From: Luteibacter flocculans
GTDB lineage: Bacteria; Pseudomonadota; Gammaproteobacteria; Xanthomonadales; Rhodanobacteraceae
Assembly: GCF_023612255.1 (NCBI RefSeq)
Contig: NZ_CP063231.1
Location: 850,001-914,000 of the forward strand
DNA length: 64,000 nucleotides
Reading direction: 5' to 3'
Shown here: positions 56,025-64,000 of the stretch, one piece after another
Numbering within the stretch: the stretch's first letter is position 1
Layout: every line of letters starts with the position of its first letter
Position numbers and translations under genes: made by a program
Notes under the pieces: model-generated
What the model saw: only the letters and a program-made list of their open reading frames with translations
What the model was told of the DNA's origin: nothing
Database searches by the model: none

Positions 56025-57398
56025 ATGCAGCACTCCCTCAAAACCGTAACGCCTCCGTCCCTCGACTGGACGCCGAGTTCGTGGCGGTCGAGGACCGCCC
56101 TCCAGCAGCCGACCTATGAAGACGCCGACGAACTGGCGCGCGCGCTTGCGCAGCTGGGCGATCTGCCGCCGCTGGTGACCTCCTGGGAGATCCTCGCGCT
56201 GAAGCAGCGCATTGCGGAGGCTCAGGAGGGCGAGCGTTTTCTGCTCCAGGGCGGTGACTGCGCGGAGAGCTTCGCCGACTGCAACAGCTCGATCATCTCC
56301 AATCGCCTCAAGGTGCTGCTGCAGATGAGCCTCGTGCTCGTGCATGGGCTGAAGAAGCCTGTGCTGCGTGTGGGTCGGTTCGCCGGTCAATACGCCAAGC
56401 CGCGTTCCGCCGATAACGAGACACGCGACGGCGTGACGCTGCCGGCGTTTCGCGGCGACCTGGTCAACAGTCCTGAATTCACCGCCGAGGCGCGGCGTGC
56501 CGATCCGCAGCGTCTCATCAAGGCGCATGCGCGTTCGGCCATGACGATGAACTTCGTTCGTGCGCTCATCGATGGCGGTTTCGCCGACCTGCATCACCCG
56601 GAGTACTGGGATCTCGCGTGGGTGGAGCATTCTCCGCTCGCGGCCGAGTACAAGCGCATGGTCGCCAGCATCGGCGATTCGCTGCGCTTCATGGAGACCC
56701 TCGCCGGGCAGTCCATTTCCAGCTATTCGCGCGTGGATTTCTACACCTCGCACGAAGCGTTGCTACTTCATTACGAAGAAGCACTGACGCGCCGCGTGCC
56801 GCGACAGCATGGCTGGTTCAACCTGTCGACGCACTTCCCGTGGATCGGCATGCGTACGGCGGCGCTCGATGGCGCGCATACGGAATACTTCCGCGGCATA
56901 CGTAACCCGATCGCCGTCAAGGTGGGGCCGACCGTGCAGCCGGACGATCTGCTGCGCCTCATCGACGTGCTCAACCCGAACGAGGAAGCGGGTCGCCTGA
57001 CGTTGATCCATCGCATGGGCAACGACAAGATCGCCACGCAGTTGCAGCCGTTGCTCGAAGCGGTGAAGCGCGAAGGGCGCCGGGTGCTCTGGGTGGCCGA
57101 TCCGATGCACGGCAATACCGAAAGCACCAGCAACGGCTACAAGACCCGCCGTTTCGCGAATATCGCAGGCGAACTCGATCAGGCGTTCGACATCCATGCC
57201 GCGGCCGGCACGCGACTGGGTGGCGTGCATCTGGAACTGACGGGTGAGAACGTCACGGAATGTCTCGGCGGTGCGCGCGGTCTCGTGGAGCAGGATCTCG
57301 ACCGTGCCTACAAGTCGATGGTCGATCCACGCCTCAACTACGAGCAGTCGCTCGAACTCGCGATGCTCATCGTGAGGAAGTCGGGCGGCATGGTCTGA
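56025..57398 (+). CDS. Class II 3-deoxy-7-phosphoheptulonate (DAHP) synthase
   Basis: 457 residues, the plant/actinobacterial-type (class II) fold rather than the E. coli AroF/G/H class I. Motifs: LLQGGDCAESFADCN, the Arg-containing VLRVGRFAGQYAKPR, the metal ligands in VADPMHGNTE and GVHLELTGENVTECLGG. It condenses PEP and erythrose 4-phosphate, the first shikimate step. No phenazine or other secondary-metabolism genes are adjacent, so a housekeeping role is likely. Confidence 0.95.
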   Translation: MQHSLKTVTPPSLDWTPSSWRSRTALQQPTYEDADELARALAQLGDLPPLVTSWEILALKQRIAEAQEGERFLLQGGDCAESFADCNSSIISNRLKVLLQMSLVLVHGLKKPVLRVGRFAGQYAKPRSADNETRDGVTLPAFRGDLVNSPEFTAEARRADPQRLIKAHARSAMTMNFVRALIDGGFADLHHPEYWDLAWVEHSPLAAEYKRMVASIGDSLRFMETLAGQSISSYSRVDFYTSHEALLLHYEEALTRRVPRQHGWFNLSTHFPWIGMRTAALDGAHTEYFRGIRNPIAVKVGPTVQPDDLLRLIDVLNPNEEAGRLTLIHRMGNDKIATQLQPLLEAVKREGRRVLWVADPMHGNTESTSNGYKTRRFANIAGELDQAFDIHAAAGTRLGGVHLELTGENVTECLGGARGLVEQDLDRAYKSMVDPRLNYEQSLELAMLIVRKSGGMV

Positions 57399-57404
57399 AG
57401 TGGA

Positions 57405-57485
57405 GAGCCCGCCTTCGAGGCGGGCTCAAGGTCGGGGGCTCCCACACCCACCAGTGGCGCGAAGCCGGCTGCTGACCGGCGCCAC
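57405..57485. terminator. Hairpins between convergent DAHP synthase and secreted-protein genes
   Basis: GAGCCCGCC-TTCGA-GGCGGGCTC (57405–57427) is a nine-bp stem. GTGGCGC (57454–57460) pairs with GCGCCAC (57479–57485) and encloses a GAAGCCGGC element. No T-run on either strand, so they may only block 3' degradation. Confidence 0.5.
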
Positions 57486-57490
57486 GCCGC

Positions 57491-58063
57491 TCAAAGAATC
57501 AAGAGCGTCGATGGTCCGCTGGCGTTGGTCACACCGGTCGGCGAACTGCATTGCGCAGCCAACGTGGCGCCGAGGTTGAGCAAGGTGAAGGTAGCGGTGG
57601 CGCTTCGGCCTGCATAGCGGCCGGCCGTGATCGTGCCCGGCGCCGTTATCACCAGGTTGCCGCTGATGGGCAAGGCTGTCGCAGTGAAGGTGAAAGCGCT
57701 GGTCGCTGCGCCGCCATTGTCACTCCAGTGAATGGTCCACGTGATGGGTGTGGTCGAGAACAGGTTGTTGCAGTTGAACGGCGCATCGAAACTTTCCTGC
57801 GACGATGCGCTGGTGAGGAGGGGGGCTGCAATCAGCTGTGTGCAACTCCAACTCGTTTGGGTGTCCACGGTATGGACCGCTGTGGTGTTGGTGACACCGG
57901 GGGACCAGGTTGCCGCGTGGCTGCCCGTGCAAGTGACGATGGGGAGGATGCTCTGTGCCGCCGTTGGCGATGGCGCCACGGCGGCGACCAGAACCAGCAT
58001 CGCCGCGAGAACGAGCGGGGCATACGATGTGAACATGGCTTGTAGGACGCGTGCTGCGGTCAT
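57491..58063 (-). CDS. Small secreted protein of unknown function
   Basis: 190 residues. A hydrophobic segment (about 14–33) ending in PTAAQS looks like a signal peptide; a start at the second Met (residue 10) would shorten it. The mature part is Thr/Ser/Ala-rich, beta-type, with four cysteines (TCTG, WSCT, FNCN, AQCS) that could form two disulfides. I recognise no family. It is convergent with DAHP synthase and stands alone. Periplasmic or extracellular location is inferred. Confidence 0.7.
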   Translation of the reverse strand: MTAARVLQAMFTSYAPLVLAAMLVLVAAVAPSPTAAQSILPIVTCTGSHAATWSPGVTNTTAVHTVDTQTSWSCTQLIAAPLLTSASSQESFDAPFNCNNLFSTTPITWTIHWSDNGGAATSAFTFTATALPISGNLVITAPGTITAGRYAGRSATATFTLLNLGATLAAQCSSPTGVTNASGPSTLLIL

Positions 58064-58281
58064 GACGGCCTCCAGGACGGGTGATCGCTCGAACGATGCG
58101 CCATCCGTGCGCGTCTGCGCCTTCCTAGGTCTTTTCTAGGCCAGGCGCCGTTGCAGCCTGAGAAGTGCCGAACCGTTTTGCTGTCGGGCCTGCGGTGTCG
58201 ACCTGAGTTTAGGCCGTTGATCGGCCGCGTTGGTACGTATTCGGCAGAAGCGTGGCGCAACCCTGCAACGGACGTTAGCTT

Positions 58282-59355
58282 TCAGCGCGTCCGACGCAGT
58301 TGCTTTTCCTGCGCCCACGCGACATGTTCACGGACCATCGGTGACGGATGATCTGCCCGCGCATTGAGCGCCGATAGGATTTCATCGCTGGCCGGCGCAT
58401 TGCCGAGTCCGACCGCGAGATTGCGCAACCACCCTTCATAGCCTGTGCGCCGGATCGCCATACCCTCCGTGCGCGAGAGAAATTCCTCTTCGCTCCATGC
58501 GAAAAGTTCGACGAGTTTGGGTCCGTCGAGGCTGTGGCGCGGTGCGAAATCGGGTTCTGTCGCTTCCTGGGCGAACTTGTTCCACGGGCAGATGAGTTGG
58601 CAGTCGTCACAACCGAAGACGCGGTTGCCCATGGGTTCGCGCAGCTCGACGGGAATGCTGCCTTTCAGCTCGATGGTGAGATACGAGATGCAGCGGCGCG
58701 CATCGAGGCGATAAGGCGCCACGATCGCCTGGGTAGGACAGATATCGATGCAGCGTCGGCAACTGCCGCAGTGCGCGCTGGCCGGCGCGTCGAGCGGCAA
58801 CGGCAGGTCGGTGTACAGCTCGCCGAGGAAAAAGTACGAACCCGCGCGCTTGTTGATCAGCACCGTGTGCTTACCGATCCAGCCAAGGCCCGCGTTGCGT
58901 GCAATCGCCTTCTCGAGCACCGGTGCCGAGTCGACGTACGCGCGGTACTTGAACTCGCCGATGCGCTCTTCGATACGCGACGCGAGCTTCTGCAAACGGT
59001 TGCGCATCAGCTTGTGATAATCGCGGCCGAGCGCATAGCGAGCGACATAGGCTTTCTCGCCGTCGCGGATCACGTCCCACGCGTTCGGCACGCCCGGTGG
59101 CGTGTAGTCCATGCGCAGGGAGATAATTCGCAGCGTACCGGGTTCGAGTTCGGCCGGGCGGCTGCGCCGCGTGCCATGCCGTGCCATGTAGTCCATCTCG
59201 CCGTGGTGCCCATCGGCGAGCCAGCGTTCCAGATAGGCTTCGTCGTTTCCGAGATCCGTACCTGCGATGCCGATGTCGGCGAAGCCGAGTTCGCGCGCCC
59301 ATTGTTTGATGTCGGCGGCGAGGGTGGCGTAGTCGATGGAAGGTGGGGCAGGCAT
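58282..59355 (-). CDS. queG: Epoxyqueuosine reductase
   Basis: 357 residues. It reduces epoxyqueuosine in tRNA to queuosine, using cobalamin and two [4Fe-4S] clusters. Cluster ligands: CGSCRRCIDICPT, and FGCDDCQLICPWN plus an isolated Cys in RRCISYL. The N-terminal part (GFADIGIAGTDL; MDYMARH) is typical, and a HEAT-like C-terminal part is present. In E. coli queG is next to nnr on one strand; here it is divergent from nnr with only 35 bases between starts. Confidence 0.95.
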   Translation of the reverse strand: MPAPPSIDYATLAADIKQWARELGFADIGIAGTDLGNDEAYLERWLADGHHGEMDYMARHGTRRSRPAELEPGTLRIISLRMDYTPPGVPNAWDVIRDGEKAYVARYALGRDYHKLMRNRLQKLASRIEERIGEFKYRAYVDSAPVLEKAIARNAGLGWIGKHTVLINKRAGSYFFLGELYTDLPLPLDAPASAHCGSCRRCIDICPTQAIVAPYRLDARRCISYLTIELKGSIPVELREPMGNRVFGCDDCQLICPWNKFAQEATEPDFAPRHSLDGPKLVELFAWSEEEFLSRTEGMAIRRTGYEGWLRNLAVGLGNAPASDEILSALNARADHPSPMVREHVAWAQEKQLRRTR

Positions 59356-59361
59356 GCGCCC

Positions 59362-59384
59362 ATTCTACCGGGGGCTCCTATAAT
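59362..59384. promoter_or_regulatory. Back-to-back -10 boxes of queG (-) and nnr (+), both leaderless
   Basis: Plus strand: TATAAT (59379–59384), six bases, then ATG 59391. Minus strand: TAGAAT (59367–59362), six bases, then ATG 59355. Both transcripts would start at the A of the ATG. No -35 match or Shine-Dalgarno is present for either. Confidence 0.65.
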
Positions 59385-59390
59385 CGGCCG

Positions 59391-60863
59391 ATGACCGCTC
59401 ACGATCTCGCCGTCGACCTCTTCACGTCCGCGCAATCGCGCGCCATCGACCAGCGCGCCATGCGCGAACTGGGCATTCCCGGCTTCGAATTGATGACACG
59501 TGCGGCATCCGCCGCGTACGCCATGCTGCGCCGACGCTGGCCGGCGTCTCGCCGCGTGCGCGTCGTCTGCGGCGGCGGAAACAACGGTGGCGACGGTTAC
59601 CTCGTCGCGCGCGATGCGCTTGCCGATGGCCTCGCCGTGGATCTCATTGCGCTGGACCCGCCGAAAGGCGACGACGCGCGCCGCGCGCGGCAGGCATTCG
59701 AGGCGCTCGGGGGTGTCGCCAAACCTCTTTCTGCCTGGGGCGGTCTCGCGCCTGCCGACATGATGGTCGACGCCATCTACGGCACCGGCCTCAATCGAGC
59801 GCCCGAAGGTGAGGCGCGGGAGGCCATCGAGGCGATCAATGCCGCGCGAGCCCCGGTATTGGCCCTGGATGTCCCGTCCGGCCTTTCGGCCGACACGGGT
59901 GCCTGTCCGGGCGTGGTCGTGCGCGCCACGGCCACGGCGACCTTCATCGTCCGCAAGCGCGGGCTGTACACGCACCAAGCCGAAGTGGCCGGCGACGTCG
60001 AATTGCATACGCTCGATCTGCCGGCCTCGGTCCTGGAGGCGCCCGACGCCCGCCTGCTGGTGGCCGAGAGCCTTCCGCCGCGGGCGCTGGACTCGCACAA
60101 GGGCAGCAACGGCCACGTCCTCGCGATCGGCGGCGACCACGGTACGGGCGGCGCGATCCGCATGGCGGCCGAAGCGGCACTGCGCACGGGGGCGGGTCTC
60201 GTCAGCGTCGCAACGCGCGACCAGAACGTCCTGGCGATGAATGCGGCGCGGCCCGAACTCATGCCCCACGGCGTGGACGGCCCGCAGACGCTGCAGCCGA
60301 TGCTCGACAAGGCGTCCGTGCTGGCGCTCGGCCCCGGCCTGGGGCAAGCCGCATGGGGTCATGCCCTGTGGACGACCGCGCTGGACGCTGACAAGCCGAC
60401 GGTACTCGATGCCGACGGCCTCAACCTCCTGCATAGCGAACCGCGTGCGCTGCCCACCAAGACGGTGCTCACCCCGCATCCGGGGGAGGCGGCCCGTCTG
60501 CTCGGTATGTCCACGGCCGACGTGCAAGCCGATCGCTTTGCCGCGGCGCGCGCGCTGGCTGCGCGCTTCCACGCCACGGTCGTGCTCAAGGGCAACGGCA
60601 GCCTGATCGCTTCCGCAGAAGGCGAGGTGTCGGTCTGTCCGTGGGGCAACCCCGGTATGGCCAGTGGCGGCATGGGCGACACGCTCACGGGAATCATCGC
60701 GGGCCTGCTCGCACAGGGATGCGAGCCCTACCACGCGGCTTGCCTCGGCGTGGGGCTCCACGCACGCGCGGCAGACGTCGCCGCGCAGGACGGGCAGCGC
60801 GGCTTGCTGGCGGGCGATCTGCTGATCCCGTTGCGCCATCTCGTCAACGGAGTAGACGCATGA
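59391..60863 (+). CDS. nnr: Bifunctional NAD(P)H-hydrate epimerase / ADP-dependent dehydratase
   Basis: 490 residues from ATG 59391. The N-terminal YjeF_N epimerase domain (about 1–215: RVVCGGGNNGGDGYLVAR) is followed by the dehydratase domain (about 220–485: LAIGGDHGTGGAIRMA, LTPHPGEAARLLG, and GNPGMASGGMGDTLTGIIAG). It repairs hydrated NADH/NADPH. The stop overlaps the tsaE start (ATGA). Confidence 0.96.
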   Translation: MTAHDLAVDLFTSAQSRAIDQRAMRELGIPGFELMTRAASAAYAMLRRRWPASRRVRVVCGGGNNGGDGYLVARDALADGLAVDLIALDPPKGDDARRARQAFEALGGVAKPLSAWGGLAPADMMVDAIYGTGLNRAPEGEAREAIEAINAARAPVLALDVPSGLSADTGACPGVVVRATATATFIVRKRGLYTHQAEVAGDVELHTLDLPASVLEAPDARLLVAESLPPRALDSHKGSNGHVLAIGGDHGTGGAIRMAAEAALRTGAGLVSVATRDQNVLAMNAARPELMPHGVDGPQTLQPMLDKASVLALGPGLGQAAWGHALWTTALDADKPTVLDADGLNLLHSEPRALPTKTVLTPHPGEAARLLGMSTADVQADRFAAARALAARFHATVVLKGNGSLIASAEGEVSVCPWGNPGMASGGMGDTLTGIIAGLLAQGCEPYHAACLGVGLHARAADVAAQDGQRGLLAGDLLIPLRHLVNGVDA

Positions 60864-61330
60864 GCGGGGGGGACGACCGTTACCTGGCGGACGAGGAAGC
60901 CACGCTCGCGCTTGGCCAGCAGTTCGCTGCTGCGCTGGATGGCGGGCTGGTCATGCACCTGCACGGCGACCTCGGTGCGGGCAAGACCACCTTTGCACGC
61001 GCCTTCCTGCGCGCGCTTGGCGTCGGCGAGCGGGTGAAAAGCCCGACATACAGCCTGATCGAGGGCTACGACATCGGTGGGCGCCGCGCTTTCCATCTGG
61101 ATCTCTACCGCATTGCGGACCCCGGCGAACTCGAGTGGTTGGGCTTGGACAGCCTGGCCGAACCCGGCGCCATCGTGCTGGTGGAGTGGCCCGAGCGCGG
61201 TGCAGGAGCGTTGCCGCCAGTGGACCTCGCCCTGCATTTCCGCCACGAAGGCACCGCTCGTGCCGTGCGGGTGGAGCCTGTGTCGGAGGCTGGGCAGCGG
61301 TTTAGCGAACGCCTGCAAGGCAACCGATAA
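60860..61330 (+). CDS. tsaE: tRNA threonylcarbamoyladenosine biosynthesis ATPase TsaE
   Basis: 156 residues from ATG 60860. Walker A is GDLGAGKTT (36–44); SPTYSLIEGY and HLDLYRIADPGELEWLGLD are family motifs. With TsaB/C/D it makes t6A37 in ANN-decoding tRNAs. Overlaps nnr by four bases; the nnr–tsaE–ami–mutL order is widely conserved. Confidence 0.95.
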   Translation: MSGGDDRYLADEEATLALGQQFAAALDGGLVMHLHGDLGAGKTTFARAFLRALGVGERVKSPTYSLIEGYDIGGRRAFHLDLYRIADPGELEWLGLDSLAEPGAIVLVEWPERGAGALPPVDLALHFRHEGTARAVRVEPVSEAGQRFSERLQGNR

Positions 61331-61479
61331 CGACAGTGGGTCGCGCGGGCCCGCCCTCGGGGAGCGGTCATCCGGTTGCCCCGTTTCTGCTCATTTGCGG
61401 ATCTTTCCTGTACGCGCGTTGACGAAGTGTTCGCAGGTCATGGATTAACAAGGGAAAACGTCTTGCATTCAGCGGGCGC

Positions 61480-63126
61480 ATGGAGTTCAATCCGGGCCAT
61501 ATGAGGGGAATCACTAACAAACTTGGACTTATTGCGTGCGTGACGGCTGTCGCGGCGCTGGCGGCTGTGTCCGTATCTGCGGCTGACATCAAGGCCGCGC
61601 GCGTCTGGGCCGGGCCCGAATACACGCGCGTGGTTTTCGACCTGTCCGGTCCCGCGACGTACAAGATGTCCCAGGGCGATACGCCCGGGAGCGTCGTGCT
61701 CGATGTGGCCGGTAGCTCGGTGGCCGGCGACTTCTCGACGCCGTCGGGGCAGGGCCTGTTCAAGTCCATGAAGGCCGTCAAGCAGGGCGGCGCGGCGCGT
61801 GTGGTTGCCACGGTGGACGCCACGGCGAAGCCCAAGAGTTTCCTGCTCAAGCCGGCCGGGGATTACGGCTATCGCCTGGTCCTGGACCTGTACCCCGGTG
61901 GGCAGAGTGACCCGGGTGATAACCCGGTAACGGACGACGCACCGGCTGTGGCCGCGGCGCCTGCGAAGGTTTCCGTTGCACCCGCGCGTACGTCGCGCGG
62001 CAAAACCGTGCCTGCCGGCAAGCCGCCGATGCTTGCCAGCGAGCGTAAGGTCGTCGTGGCCATCGACGCCGGTCATGGTGGCGAAGATCCGGGTGCCCGC
62101 GGCGCCACCGGCCTGCGCGAGAAAGATGTCACGCTGCAGGTGGCGCGCGAACTCGCCGATCAGATCAACCGCCAGCCTGGCATGCAGGCCGTGCTGACCC
62201 GCAACGGCGATTACTTCATTCCGTTGAAACGCCGCTACCAGATCGCTCGCGAGCACAACGCGGACATGTTCGTCTCGATCCACGCGGACGCCTTCAAAAA
62301 CAGCGACGCCAAGGGTTCTTCCGTCTGGGTGCTGTCGCCGCGCGGCAAGACATCCGAAGCTGCCCGCTGGCTGGCCGATCGCGAAAACCGTGCCGACCTC
62401 GTAGGCGGTGTTTCGCTCGACGACAAGGACGACACGCTGGCCGCGGTCCTGCTGGATCTGCAGCAGGGCTACGCGATGCAGGCCAGCGAATCCATCGCCG
62501 GCAACGTGCTCAAGGCGCTGGGGCGCCTCGGCCCCACGCATCGCGGCTATGTGGAGCGCGCCAACTTCGTGGTGCTGCGCTCGCCGGACGTGCCGTCGAT
62601 CCTGGTGGAAACTGCGTTCATCACCAATCCGTCCGAGGAAACCCGCCTGCGCGACGAAGGGCACCGCCGCGAGCTGGCGACGGCCGTGCTCGGTGGCGTG
62701 CGCAATTATTTCGAGTCGATGCCGCCGCCCGGCACCTGGTTTGCCGCGCAGGCCGCTCGTCGTAACGGCACGGCGGTCGCCTCGGTCACACCAACCGCCT
62801 CGTCCGTCAAGGACAAGGGCAATGACGACAGCGACAACGCGGATGACAACAGCGGCGCGGCTGCCGCAGCACCCACCTCACGCAACGCATCGTCAACCCG
62901 GGCGGCCGACCGCGCGATTGCCAAGGCGGACAAGCCGGCCAGCGCCCGTGCGCCGCGCGGCCGTGCCGACGACAACGTGCGCGACGTGCATCGCGTCAAC
63001 CGGGGCGAGACCCTTACCGGCATCGCTCAGCAGTACGGCGTGTCGGTCGGTGCGTTGAAGCTCGCCAACAAGATGACCGACAACACGGTGCGCGTCGGCT
63101 CGGTGATGGTGATTCCGTCGGGCTGA
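61480..63126 (+). CDS. amiC: N-acetylmuramoyl-L-alanine amidase with AMIN and LysM domains
   Basis: 548 residues (Met8 at 61501 is an alternative start). Signal peptide, AMIN domain (about 38–135), a linker, the zinc amidase_3 domain (about 185–415: AIDAGHGGEDPGARG, VSIHADAF, and SILVETAFITNPSEE with catalytic Glu), a low-complexity linker and a C-terminal LysM (about 500–548: NRGETLTGIAQQYGVSVGALKLAN). It cleaves septal peptidoglycan during cell separation and probably needs EnvC/NlpD-type activation. LysM is found in AmiB-like enzymes, so the symbol is tentative. Confidence 0.93.
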   Translation: MEFNPGHMRGITNKLGLIACVTAVAALAAVSVSAADIKAARVWAGPEYTRVVFDLSGPATYKMSQGDTPGSVVLDVAGSSVAGDFSTPSGQGLFKSMKAVKQGGAARVVATVDATAKPKSFLLKPAGDYGYRLVLDLYPGGQSDPGDNPVTDDAPAVAAAPAKVSVAPARTSRGKTVPAGKPPMLASERKVVVAIDAGHGGEDPGARGATGLREKDVTLQVARELADQINRQPGMQAVLTRNGDYFIPLKRRYQIAREHNADMFVSIHADAFKNSDAKGSSVWVLSPRGKTSEAARWLADRENRADLVGGVSLDDKDDTLAAVLLDLQQGYAMQASESIAGNVLKALGRLGPTHRGYVERANFVVLRSPDVPSILVETAFITNPSEETRLRDEGHRRELATAVLGGVRNYFESMPPPGTWFAAQAARRNGTAVASVTPTASSVKDKGNDDSDNADDNSGAAAAAPTSRNASSTRAADRAIAKADKPASARAPRGRADDNVRDVHRVNRGETLTGIAQQYGVSVGALKLANKMTDNTVRVGSVMVIPSG

Positions 63127-63140
63127 TCGGTACATAGCCC

Positions 63141-63212
63141 GATGGGAGCCAGCCTGCTGGCGATCGGCACCCGCCGCAAGCACCCATCGCCAGCAGGCTG
63201 GCTCCCACCGGT
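63141..63212. repeat. REP-like inverted repeat (type 1) between the amidase gene and mutL
   Basis: The arms begin GGGAGCCAGCCTGC and end GCAGGCTGGCTCCC, with 21 bp perfect complementarity and about 25 bases between them. One arm recurs at 7751–7777. Likely a transcript-end structure. Confidence 0.85.
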
Positions 63213-63276
63213 ACGCCCACGCTTCATCCCCCCTTCGGCTATCCTCTTGGCCTGAACGTGCTGTCAGGTCTTTCCC

Positions 63277-64000
63277 ATGCCCATCCGTCCACTGCCCCCC
63301 GAGCTGATCAATCAGATCGCGGCCGGTGAAGTCATCGAGCGCCCCGCCTCGGTGGTGAAGGAACTCGTCGAGAACAGCATCGACGCCGGTGCGCGACGCA
63401 TCGAAGTCGATATCGAACAAGGCGGCGTGCGGTTGATCCGCGTGCGTGACGACGGTGGCGGTATCCCGCGCGACGAACTCGCCTTGGCCGTCGCTTCGCA
63501 CGCGACCAGCAAGATCGGCAGCTTCGACGATCTGGAGCGCGTGTCCAGCATGGGATTCCGTGGCGAAGCGCTGGCCTCGGTATCGTCGGTGGCGCGTTTC
63601 TCGCTCACCTCGCGACAGCCTCACGAAGACGCCGCGTGGCGGATCGAAGTCGATGGCGGCCGCACCCAGGAGGTGAGGCCGGCTCAGCATCCGCCGGGCA
63701 CCACCATCGAAGTGCGCGATCTGTTCTACAACGTGCCGGCGCGGCGCAAGTTCCTCCGTGCGGAACGCACCGAGTTTGCGCATATCGACGACCTGCTGAA
63801 ATCGCTGGCGCTGGCGCGCGAAGGCGTGGACATCCGGCTCAGCCACAATGGCAAGCCGGTACGTCTGCTGAAGCCCGCGCGCGACGAGCACGCCGCGCTG
63901 GCGCGCGTCGCCGAAGTGCTTGGTGCGGACTTCCCAGGCCAGGCCCTGCGCGTGGAACACGAAGCTGCTGGCATGCGTCTGTCCGGCTGGGTCGGTCTGC
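63277..64000 (+). CDS. mutL: DNA mismatch repair protein MutL (3' truncated by window edge)
   Basis: The frame starts at ATG 63277 and is still open at 64000 (241 codons visible). The GHKL ATPase motifs are clear: [11 protein letters not shown] (Asn for Mg), [14 protein letters not shown] and [10 protein letters not shown]. MutL links MutS mismatch recognition to strand excision. It follows the amidase gene as in E. coli. TATCCT near 63239 is a possible -10. Confidence 0.95.
   Translation, partial: MPIRPLPPELINQIAAGEVIERPASVVKELVENSIDAGARRIEVDIEQGGVRLIRVRDDGGGIPRDELALAVASHATSKIGSFDDLERVSSMGFRGEALASVSSVARFSLTSRQPHEDAAWRIEVDGGRTQEVRPAQHPPGTTIEVRDLFYNVPARRKFLRAERTEFAHIDDLLKSLALAREGVDIRLSHNGKPVRLLKPARDEHAALARVAEVLGADFPGQALRVEHEAAGMRLSGWVGL

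Noticed and set aside
57551-58045. Plus-strand frame opposite the small secreted protein
   Set aside because: Arg/Gly-rich shadow; the minus-strand frame has a signal peptide and ordered cysteines and is the better gene.

Overview
The window is a high-GC gammaproteobacterial chromosome segment. Gene content and order (hemA–TPR lipoprotein–lolB–ispE–tRNA-Gln–prs–rplY–pth–ychF; a tRNA/tuf cluster; type II DAHP synthase; OhrR with Xanthomonas-like cysteines; intergenic REP-like repeats) point to the Xanthomonadales, probably a Rhodanobacteraceae-type genus such as Luteibacter or Dyella. The genus is inference from the sequence alone.

Layout. 1–9 kb: the end of a NarL-type response regulator, a membrane-anchored SRPBCC protein, a GldA/F/G-type ABC export set followed by a CtaG-like oxidase assembly protein, and, on the minus strand, PPK2, release factor 1 and HemA. 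10–18 kb: outer-membrane lipoprotein and housekeeping genes, including an in-frame fusion of a GNAT acetyltransferase to IspE. 18–22 kb: an OhrR-type regulator, a three-gene partner-switching module (SpoIIE-type phosphatase, RsbW-like kinase, STAS antagonist) and a hotdog thioesterase. 22–54.6 kb: one long translation/transcription block, all on the plus strand: tRNA-Tyr/Gly/Thr, tuf, tRNA-Trp, secE, nusG, rplKAJL, rpoBC, rpsLG, fusA, a second tuf, then the S10, spc and alpha operons through rplQ. 54.6–55.5 kb: a non-coding stretch rich in inverted repeats. 55.5–64 kb: dsbB, class II DAHP synthase, a small secreted protein, queG, and the nnr–tsaE–amidase–mutL cluster (mutL runs off the end).

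The main block makes ribosomal proteins, RNA polymerase core subunits (alpha, beta, beta'), elongation factors G and Tu, transcription factor NusG and the Sec translocon (SecY, SecE). Its long non-coding gaps hold readable regulation: consensus promoters before tRNA-Tyr, rplK and rpsJ, a terminator-like hairpin in the S10 leader, an L10-type leader before rplJ, and hairpins between rplL/rpoB, rpsN/rpsH and rpoA/rplQ.

The less expected observations are: a 44-nt hairpin-containing element shared by the rpsL and S10 upstream regions with wobble-preserving changes; a back-to-back pair of -10 boxes that would make both queG and nnr leaderless; the GNAT–IspE fusion; a REP-like repeat that encodes the last 23 residues of the CtaG-like protein; and the repeat-rich gap after rplQ. 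I see no CRISPR array, complete insertion sequence, prophage or defence system, and I do not claim a wholly new system here.
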